From Pseudonocardiales bacterium (lineage in GTDB: Bacteria > Actinomycetota > Actinomycetes > Mycobacteriales > Pseudonocardiaceae), in the NCBI GenBank assembly GCA_025465385.1, contig JAODNG010000581.1, forward strand, positions 1-9,813: a DNA stretch of 9,813 nucleotides. Direction: 5' to 3'. Below the pieces are notes generated by a model. The model searched no databases. It worked only from the letters and a program-made list of their open reading frames with translations, and was not told where the DNA came from. The number at the start of each line of letters is the position of its first letter. Positions within the stretch are counted from its first letter, which is position 1. Positions 4,542-9,813 of this stretch are shown here, piece by piece. The position numbers and the translations under genes are program-made.

Positions 4542-5513
4542 CTATGAACGGGCCCAGGTGACCGCCTGCGGGAAGTCGTCGGCCACCGTCGCCGCCAGCT
4601 CCAGCGCGGCCAGTCGGGCGCCGTGCCCGAGACGGTCGAGATCAATCTCACCGCCCTCTTCGAGGTGCTCGTCGAAGGGCATCCGGCAGACCGAGCGGCA
4701 GCGGGCCGCGAAGTGCGTGGCGACCCGCTCCAGGTCAACCTTGCCCGCGGTCGGGCGCACCGAGTTGATCACGGCGACTGACCGGCTAACCAGCTCGCGA
4801 TATCCGTGCGCATCCAACCAGTCGAGGGTGGCCGACGCCGAACGCGCGCCATCGATGGAGCTGGACGAGACGATGACCAGGGAGTGCGCCAAATCCAGCA
4901 CGCCTTTCATCGCGGAGTGCATCAACCCGGTCCCGCAGTCAGTGAGCACGATGTTGTAGAAGCGCTCCAAGACGTTCACGGTGCGCCGGTAGTCGTCCTC
5001 GCTGAACGCCTCGGATACCGCAGGATCCTGCTCACTGGCAAGGATCTCGAGGCGGCTGGAGCTCTGCGAGGTATATGCCCTGATATCAGAATAGCGATGG
5101 ATCCGATCGGCGTCGCGGAGCAGATGCCGCACCGTGGCGCTGGTCTCCAGCGGGATCTTCTGGGCCAGGGTTCCCCGGTCCGGGTTGGCGTCCACCCCGA
5201 CCACCCGGTCACCGCGCAACGACGCGAGTGTTGAACCCAGCGTGGCGGTGATGGTGGTCTTGCCGACGCCGCCCTTCAGGCTCAGCATCGCGATCTTGTA
5301 ACAACCGTTGAGCGGTTGGTTGATCCGGGAGATCAGTTCCGTGCGCTGCAGTTCAGCAGTGCTCTGCCCGAGGTTGACGGAGCCTCCAGACGCGACGAAC
5401 AGCGCCCGGCGCCAACCGGAGCGCGGGGCTTTGCGAGTCTGCCGGAGTAACTGCGCGCTGGACAGGTCGTGCGACGAGTCCACGCTCGCGGGCTCGTCGG
5501 GTCGTCCGATCAC
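4542..5513 (-). CDS. MinD/ParA-family ATPase
   Basis: 323 residues from GTG 5513, supported by GGAGG (5527-5523) nine bases upstream. The open frame extends further upstream, but that part overlaps ccsA and lacks protein-like content. The deviant Walker A, KGGVGKTT, is at residues 80-87. VVGVDANPDRGT (about 104-115) is the A' region, and VLTDCGTGLMHSA (about 189-201) holds the Walker B-like Asp. A polar N-terminus of about 70 residues includes PRSGWRRALFVASGG. The C-terminal half (SSSSIDGARSASATLDWL, then PFDEHLEEGGEIDLDRL) matches the actinobacterial MinD/ParA-like group related to ATPases of ESX secretion loci. These proteins bind ATP and often work in positioning or secretion. No ParB or ESX component is present here, so the partner is unknown. 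It is 29 bases after ccsA and possibly cotranscribed. Confidence 0.85.
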   Translation of the reverse strand: MIGRPDEPASVDSSHDLSSAQLLRQTRKAPRSGWRRALFVASGGSVNLGQSTAELQRTELISRINQPLNGCYKIAMLSLKGGVGKTTITATLGSTLASLRGDRVVGVDANPDRGTLAQKIPLETSATVRHLLRDADRIHRYSDIRAYTSQSSSRLEILASEQDPAVSEAFSEDDYRRTVNVLERFYNIVLTDCGTGLMHSAMKGVLDLAHSLVIVSSSSIDGARSASATLDWLDAHGYRELVSRSVAVINSVRPTAGKVDLERVATHFAARCRSVCRMPFDEHLEEGGEIDLDRLGHGARLAALELAATVADDFPQAVTWARS

Positions 5514-5542
5514 ACCTAGTTGCCTCCGATGAACGACAGTGT

Positions 5543-6493
5543 CTATAGCCCGGCGTAGGAGTGTAAGCCAGCGACGACGATATTGACGAAGAACAGGTTG
5601 AACAGCATCACCGCGAAGCCGACAACGTTGATCCAGGCCGCTGGCGAACCACGCCATCCGGCCGTCGCCCGGGCGTGCAGGTAGCCCGCATACACCACCC
5701 AGGCGACCAGAGCGCACGTCTCCTTGGGATCCCAGCCCCAATAGTGGCCCCAGGCGGCCTCGGCCCAGATCGCGCCAGCGATGATCGCAAACGTCCAGAT
5801 CGGGAAGGCGACCACCGCGGTGCGGTAGGCCACCCGGTCCAGGGTGGTGGAATCCGGTAGCCGGGCGGCGATCCGTGAGCCGGCCGGTGCGCCGACCAGG
5901 TACAGGGCACTGGCCACCCCCGATACCAGCAGGATCCCCGTCGCGGTGATGGCCGCGGAGACATGGATGGTGATCCAGTATGAATTCAGCGAAGGGATCA
6001 GCGGCGCAGCCCGCGCGTAGAGCACCGTGCCACCCAAGAACATCAGTACCACCACGGGCAGCAACACGAACCCACCCAGGCGGCGCAACGAAGTTGCAGC
6101 ACTGCCCTGGCGGTACAACGCGACCAGCCAACAGGCCACCGCGACCCAGCAGATCGCCGAGGTGAACTCGTACATGTTGGCCCAGGGCACGCGGCCGATC
6201 GCGGCGCCGCGCAGCGCCAACGAGCTGGCGTGCACCAGCACCGCAAGCCCGGTAAGCGCCACGGCGGACCGACCGACCCGCTCGGGCGTTCCTCGCATCG
6301 GTGTGCTGTCAGGAGGAGCTAGGGTGGCGACCGCCCCGTTGCCCTCGGCCGCCACCCGCCCCGCTGCGGTGGTTACTGGGACTGGAGTCACTGAGTATTC
6401 GACTGCGTGCAGGACCATCGCGAGGAGATAGAGAACCAGCGCCGTGCCATAGGCGAGATCACTGTAGTACTCCACAACAGGGTCGATCGGCAC
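5543..6493 (-). CDS. ccsA: Cytochrome c biogenesis protein CcsA (CcsB in some nomenclatures)
   Basis: A 316-residue multi-pass membrane protein of the heme-handling (CcmC/CcmF/CcsA) superfamily. With ResB it forms the System II synthase that exports heme and attaches it to apocytochrome c outside the membrane. The tryptophan-rich heme motif is clear: WGHYWGWDPKET at residues 248-259. Conserved-type histidines are at 88 (VLVHASSLALR), 177 (WITIHVSAA) and 311 (VAGLHSY). RVPWANMYEF (101-110) is also typical. About eight hydrophobic helices are visible, and a Pro/Ala-rich linker (residues 35-75) follows the first. The GTG start at 6493 is four bases after the resB stop, with an AAGGGAGA ribosome-site-like stretch inside the end of resB, so translation is probably coupled. 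Length is close to the M. tuberculosis homologue (about 324). Confidence 0.95.
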   Translation of the reverse strand: MPIDPVVEYYSDLAYGTALVLYLLAMVLHAVEYSVTPVPVTTAAGRVAAEGNGAVATLAPPDSTPMRGTPERVGRSAVALTGLAVLVHASSLALRGAAIGRVPWANMYEFTSAICWVAVACWLVALYRQGSAATSLRRLGGFVLLPVVVLMFLGGTVLYARAAPLIPSLNSYWITIHVSAAITATGILLVSGVASALYLVGAPAGSRIAARLPDSTTLDRVAYRTAVVAFPIWTFAIIAGAIWAEAAWGHYWGWDPKETCALVAWVVYAGYLHARATAGWRGSPAAWINVVGFAVMLFNLFFVNIVVAGLHSYAGL

Positions 6494-6497
6494 TCGC

Positions 6498-8087
6498 TCA
6501 TCTCCCTTCCTTCGACAGCACGGTAGGCACCGGTGGCTGTGCCCGACCGGGTGGCAGTAGGTCAGCAGCGATCTGCTCGAATTCCTCGCCGTAGCCCGCG
6601 GCCTCGGTGCGGGCCAACCCGCCCAATTCGACCACGGTACCGGCCAGTTCCCCGGGTGTGACGCGCACCCACAATCGGCGGCGCTTCACCGTCAGGGACA
6701 GTCCAAGGCCACCGAGCACGAGCACCGCGAAGCCGAGCACCCACAGCTGGGTCGGATCGTAGGAGACCTGCAGCGACACGAATCGGGTCACCCCGTCGAA
6801 GTGCACCACCGTCCGATCGGGCAGGGTGAGCTGCTGACCGGGCCGCAGGTTCTGGCGCGCCACCTGCTTCAGGCGACCCGAGTCCACCATGGACTGATCG
6901 ATGGAGAAGATCGACTGGCCACGGCCGGAGTTGTTGCCCAGATCGCCCTTGAGCACGTCGATCGCGACGGCTGGATCCAGCATGTCCGGGAACGCTGAGG
7001 ACAGCAGCGAACCGCGAAATGCGGCGGTCGGTGCGAACAGCCCGGTGATCGCAAGCTGGCCGGTACGCCGGGCCGCGTCGTCCGTGACCCCGGGTGGGTC
7101 GAATTTGGTGGTGCCTTCCGACAACATCGTGGCCAGCTCCACCGGCGGCCACTGCACTACGGCGCTGCGCTGCTGCCCGTCCGGGAAGGTGACCGTGAAC
7201 TGGGGCGCATAACCGTGGCCGAGCAGGTACACCCGGGTGCCGCCGATCCGCAACGGGTCGTTGACCTTCAGCAGGTAGGGATGCCACGTGCCGGGGGCGA
7301 TGTCGCCGGGTGCCTGATACGTGATGGCGGCGCGGTAGTCTTGCGGCGCTCCGGTGGGCTGGTAGGTGGGCGTGAAACCGTTGACCTGAACGCAGAACGG
7401 GGTCAGCGCGGTGCCGTCGACTGACCGGCCAGGGCGGAAGGAGTCGTAGGCCAGCGAGCCGGAATTGCAGAACTGTGAGCCGTTGGCGAGCACGATCACC
7501 TGGCCCTCGTAGCCGACCAGCTTGCCGATTGCGAAGGACACCAGCAACCCGAGCAAAGCGACGTGGAAGACGAGATTGCCCGCTTCACGCAGGTAACCTC
7601 GCTCGGCGGACAGCGTCCGGACGCTGCCGTGCTCCTCGCCCTCGGCGATTCGCCAACCACGCAGCCGTCGCCGTGCGGTCGCGATGACCTCAGCGGGGGT
7701 GCTCGCGGATTCACTGACAGCATGGTGCGGCAGCCGGCCGAGGTTGCGGGGGGTGGCCACCGGTGGCCGGCGGAGCTGCCGCGCGTAGTCGATGCTGCGC
7801 GGCACCACGCAACCCACCAGTGACACGAACAGCAGCAGGTAGATCGCGGCGAACCACGGGCTGGCGAAGACCTCGAAGAAACCCAGCCGGTCCAACACCG
7901 GCGCCAAGGTCGGGTGCTGCGCCTGGTAGGTCCGCACCCGCTGGGCGTTGAGTGAGTACTGCGGCAGCAGAGCCCCCGGCAACGCGCCCAACGCCAGCAG
8001 GAACAGCAGCGCCAGGGCAGTGCGCATGCTCGTCAGCCCGCGCCAGGTATTGCGGGCCAACGCCGTCAACTGGGTCAATCGGTTCAT
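6498..8087 (-). CDS. resB: Cytochrome c biogenesis protein ResB
   Basis: 529 residues from ATG 8087, the same size as the M. tuberculosis homologue Rv0528. ResB partners CcsA in the System II cytochrome c synthase. Three N-terminal hydrophobic helices are visible (SMRTALALLFLLALGALPG, WFAAIYLLLFVSLVGCVV, LVFHVALLGLLVSFAIG). A large extracytoplasmic domain follows, then a last helix near the C-terminus (LWVLGFAVLVLGGLGLSL) and a basic cytoplasmic tail (KRRRLWVRV). This is the standard ResB topology. The ATG overlaps the ccdA stop by one base in TGATG, a sign of translational coupling; the frame continues upstream inside ccdA but only as antisense-free shadow sequence in another frame. It is followed closely by ccsA. 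Confidence 0.95.
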   Translation of the reverse strand: MNRLTQLTALARNTWRGLTSMRTALALLFLLALGALPGALLPQYSLNAQRVRTYQAQHPTLAPVLDRLGFFEVFASPWFAAIYLLLFVSLVGCVVPRSIDYARQLRRPPVATPRNLGRLPHHAVSESASTPAEVIATARRRLRGWRIAEGEEHGSVRTLSAERGYLREAGNLVFHVALLGLLVSFAIGKLVGYEGQVIVLANGSQFCNSGSLAYDSFRPGRSVDGTALTPFCVQVNGFTPTYQPTGAPQDYRAAITYQAPGDIAPGTWHPYLLKVNDPLRIGGTRVYLLGHGYAPQFTVTFPDGQQRSAVVQWPPVELATMLSEGTTKFDPPGVTDDAARRTGQLAITGLFAPTAAFRGSLLSSAFPDMLDPAVAIDVLKGDLGNNSGRGQSIFSIDQSMVDSGRLKQVARQNLRPGQQLTLPDRTVVHFDGVTRFVSLQVSYDPTQLWVLGFAVLVLGGLGLSLTVKRRRLWVRVTPGELAGTVVELGGLARTEAAGYGEEFEQIAADLLPPGRAQPPVPTVLSKEGR

Positions 8088-8839
8088 CAAATCGGCGTCT
8101 CGAAACCCCGGACCGGCCCTTGGAGTACGGTGATGAGCTCCGCCCACACCCCCGTGACCAGCGCCAGCCCGACAGCGATGAGCAACGCCCCACCGGCAAG
8201 TTGGACCCCGCGGACGTGTCCGCGCAGCCAGGACATCGCCCGGACTGCGCGCCTCGCGCCGAAAGCAAGCAACAGGAAGGGCACTCCCAGCCCGAGGCAG
8301 TAGGCCACGACCAGCAGCACTCCGCGAGCGAGACCACCACCGGTGCCCACGGCCAGTGCGATGACCCCGGCCAGCGTAGGTCCCAGGCACGGCGTCCAGC
8401 CCAGACCGAAGACCGCGCCCAGCAGCGGCGCGCCGAGCAGGTGCCGCGGCCCCAACCCTGGCCGCGGGTGCACCCGCAGGTCCCGTTGCAGGGCGGGGAC
8501 CATCCCGACGAAGACCAGCCCCATCGCGATGGTGATCACACCACCGACGCGCTGCAGGATCACCTCGTTGAGGGTCAACCGGTCCGCGATGCCGAGCACC
8601 GTGACCACGCTGGCGGTGAACACCACCGAGAAGCCGAGCACGAACAACGCGACCGCGCCCAGCACCCGCCCCCGACTGTGACCGGCGCCCTCAGCACCGA
8701 CCAACCCCGTCAGGTACGCCAGGTAGCCGGGCACCAGCGGGACCACGCACGGCGATGCGAAGCTGACTGCACCGGCCAGCACCGCCACCCCCGCAGCCAG
8801 AAACAGCGGCCCTGAGATGGCGAATTCGGTCAGCCCCAC
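8087..8839 (-). CDS. ccdA: Cytochrome c biogenesis transmembrane thiol transporter CcdA
   Basis: CcdA passes electrons from cytoplasmic thioredoxin across the membrane to extracytoplasmic thioredoxin-like proteins. From GTG 8839 the protein has 250 residues, about six hydrophobic helices, and the two essential cysteines in their usual settings: SFASPCVVPLVPGYL (C31) and GWTPCLGP (C151). I chose 8839 because it gives MGLTEFAISGPLFLAAG, like the M. tuberculosis N-terminus. The DNA between 8839 and GTG 8923 is also less GC-biased at third positions than the gene. The longer form (8923, 278 residues) cannot be excluded, and neither start has a clear Shine-Dalgarno. The stop overlaps the resB ATG by one base. 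Upstream is the thioredoxin-like lipoprotein, its likely electron acceptor. Confidence 0.93.
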   Translation of the reverse strand: MGLTEFAISGPLFLAAGVAVLAGAVSFASPCVVPLVPGYLAYLTGLVGAEGAGHSRGRVLGAVALFVLGFSVVFTASVVTVLGIADRLTLNEVILQRVGGVITIAMGLVFVGMVPALQRDLRVHPRPGLGPRHLLGAPLLGAVFGLGWTPCLGPTLAGVIALAVGTGGGLARGVLLVVAYCLGLGVPFLLLAFGARRAVRAMSWLRGHVRGVQLAGGALLIAVGLALVTGVWAELITVLQGPVRGFETPI

Positions 8840-8852
8840 ATCGCTCAGCGTA
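8840..8852 (-). promoter_or_regulatory. Possible leaderless -10 element for ccdA
   Basis: On the minus strand TACGCT (8852-8847) fits TANNNT and is followed by seven bases and then GTG at 8839, the spacing of a leaderless start. It lies in the 108-base gap after the lipoprotein gene if the short ccdA start is right. No well-spaced -35 is seen (a TTGACG stands only 13 bases upstream). It would be an internal promoter in the operon. Confidence 0.3.
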
Positions 8853-8947
8853 GGTTGAGGCAGCTCGTCAAGTACTACCAACCCCGTGCGCGGGCTGTTC
8901 CAACGGCTACCGACCCACACCACGACAGGGTCACGCCGGGCAAAGGG

Positions 8948-9523
8948 TCAGGACTCCGCCGCGATGCGCTGCACCACGGGCTGTAAATCCTGCGCGTGGA
9001 CGGCGTGCAGGAACACCGCGGCCACCCGGTGGTGGCGGTCGAGGACGATTGTCAGCGGCACCACTGAACGAGGGACACCGTTGAGCGCGAGCAGCGTCCG
9101 GCCGGGAGGATCGAAGATCGACGGGTAGGTGAGACCGAAGTCGCGGGCGAAATCCGCGCCGGCCTGCCGACTGTCCCGGACGTCGATCCCGACGAACTGC
9201 ACCCGCTGAGCCGATGTGGCACGAGCTACCCGCACCAGGTCGGTAGCTTCGGACCGGCACGGCCCGCACCACGAGCCCCAGACGTTGAGCACCATCGCCT
9301 GGTTGGGATAGCGCGCCAGCGACACCGTTGTCCCAGGTTCGGTCACGCTGTCCCCGGCTAGCGTGCCGGCAGTGCCCCGGCTGGCCGGCGGATCGTAGAA
9401 AATGTCGGTCTTCCCGCCTGGGGTGACGAATTCGAAGGTGCCGCCGCGGGCTACCGCGTCGGTCCCCGTGGCGCAGCCAGCTACCAGGAAAGCCGCTGCG
9501 AAGAGCCACAACGCACGCCTCAC
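8948..9523 (-). CDS. TlpA/ResA-like thioredoxin-fold lipoprotein
   Basis: 191 residues from GTG 9523. The start gives a short lipoprotein signal: MRRALWLFAAAFLVAGC with lipobox VAGC and lipid-bearing Cys17. Earlier in-frame starts fall inside the phosphatase gene. The active site WCGPC is at residues 85-89 in the context VLNVWGSWCGPCRSEA. The thioredoxin cis-proline is likely in VVPLTIVLD. The family reduces disulfides, in this operon most likely the CXXCH cysteines of apocytochrome c, using electrons from CcdA, at the outer face of the membrane. It corresponds to M. tuberculosis Rv0526. The GTG shares four bases (GTGA) with the stop of the phosphatase gene, so the two are translationally coupled. 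I give no gene symbol because resA, ccsX and tlpA are all used for this group. Confidence 0.93.
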   Translation of the reverse strand: MRRALWLFAAAFLVAGCATGTDAVARGGTFEFVTPGGKTDIFYDPPASRGTAGTLAGDSVTEPGTTVSLARYPNQAMVLNVWGSWCGPCRSEATDLVRVARATSAQRVQFVGIDVRDSRQAGADFARDFGLTYPSIFDPPGRTLLALNGVPRSVVPLTIVLDRHHRVAAVFLHAVHAQDLQPVVQRIAAES

Positions 9524-9813
9524 GCCCCGGTCACTTTCGGATCGGAGCAGCCGGCGGGCTGGCTGTAGACCACGTCGATCAGCGTGTCGCCGTCGAACAC
9601 CAGGCTGGTCAATGACGCCAGGTCGCACTGCCTGCGCCGCGGATCGTGCCACAGCCGCTGCCCGGCCAGGTGCCGGCGCAATGTGTAGATCGGCAGCTGA
9701 TGCGACACGCACACCGCCTCATGCCCGGCGGCCCGGTCGCGGGCGCGGTACGTCGCGGCGAGCATCCGGTTGGCGATCTGCTGGTAGGGCTCTCCCCAGG
9801 ACGGCCGGAACGG
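9520..9813 (-). CDS. Histidine phosphatase (phosphoglycerate-mutase-like) family protein, 5' partial
   Basis: The minus-strand frame is open from the right edge to TGA at 9520; 97 codons of the C-terminal part are visible. It reads PSWGEPYQQIANRM, then GHEAVCVSHQLPIYTLRRHL and LWHDPRRRQCDLASLTSL. This matches the C-terminal part of the actinobacterial homologue of M. tuberculosis Rv0525. The His in VSHQ is the second catalytic histidine of the family; the N-terminal RHG motif lies outside the window. The substrate is unknown: members act on small phosphorylated metabolites, and a role in cytochrome c maturation is not established despite the conserved linkage. The stop overlaps the start of the lipoprotein gene by four bases, so it is probably an upstream cistron of the cytochrome c operon. 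Confidence 0.9.
   Translation of the reverse strand, partial: PFRPSWGEPYQQIANRMLAATYRARDRAAGHEAVCVSHQLPIYTLRRHLAGQRLWHDPRRRQCDLASLTSLVFDGDTLIDVVYSQPAGCSDPKVTGA

Noticed and set aside
5514..6131. Upstream extension of the ParA-like frame to about 529 codons
   Set aside because: The extra part is antisense-free but overlaps ccsA in another frame on the same strand, and the GTG at 5513 has a GGAGG site directly after the ccsA stop.
8088..8390. Upstream extension of resB to about 630 codons
   Set aside because: It runs inside ccdA in a different frame; ATG 8087 gives the family length and overlaps the ccdA stop in TGATG.
9524..9712. Longer thioredoxin-lipoprotein start
   Set aside because: The extension lies in the phosphatase gene and would bury the lipoprotein signal peptide that begins at GTG 9523.

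Overview
The window is high-GC actinobacterial DNA with strongly GC-biased third codon positions. It carries menA, bldC and a System II cytochrome c maturation operon next to a histidine-phosphatase gene. The order phosphatase, thioredoxin lipoprotein, ccdA, resB, ccsA, with menA and a DUF4229 protein nearby, is the layout known from Mycobacterium tuberculosis (Rv0525-Rv0529, menA Rv0534c). The host is therefore probably in Mycobacteriales/Pseudonocardiales; genus cannot be decided from the sequence.

Left part (2-2137): the C-terminal part of a secreted protein with an SH3-like tail, then menA (+), convergent with and overlapping a small DUF4229 membrane protein gene (-). menA has four tandem copies of a 15-bp unit near its 5' end. 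A perfect 18-bp palindrome and a leaderless-type -10 element lie just before it.

Middle part (2138-4532): an accessory-looking block of small, poorly known actinobacterial genes. Two plus-strand genes (2244-2780, 2810-3541) share a related C-terminal domain; the first is membrane-anchored and the second has a disordered middle with SSVDEPR heptapeptide repeats. They are preceded by a promoter-like sequence of the SigB/SigF (general stress) type. Convergent to them is a 56-codon acidic gene (3618-3788, -) with its own SigB/SigF-like promoter and a shared bidirectional terminator. A 275-bp spacer with a strong inverted repeat and an operator-like dyad leads to bldC and a small membrane protein gene.

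Right part (4542-9813): all genes are on the minus strand. Transcription runs from the phosphatase (partial) through a TlpA/ResA-like lipoprotein, CcdA, ResB and CcsA, then probably into a ParA/MinD-family ATPase. Several junctions overlap (GTGA, TGATG) or nearly touch. CcdA carries electrons across the membrane, the thioredoxin lipoprotein reduces apocytochrome c CXXCH cysteines, and ResB/CcsA handle heme and ligate it outside the membrane. MenA makes the (demethyl)menaquinone that feeds the same respiratory chain.

The most interesting unexplained signal is the stress-promoter-flanked set of small genes and structured intergenic DNA between the respiratory genes and bldC. All functional statements rest on motif reading by eye; no database search was run.
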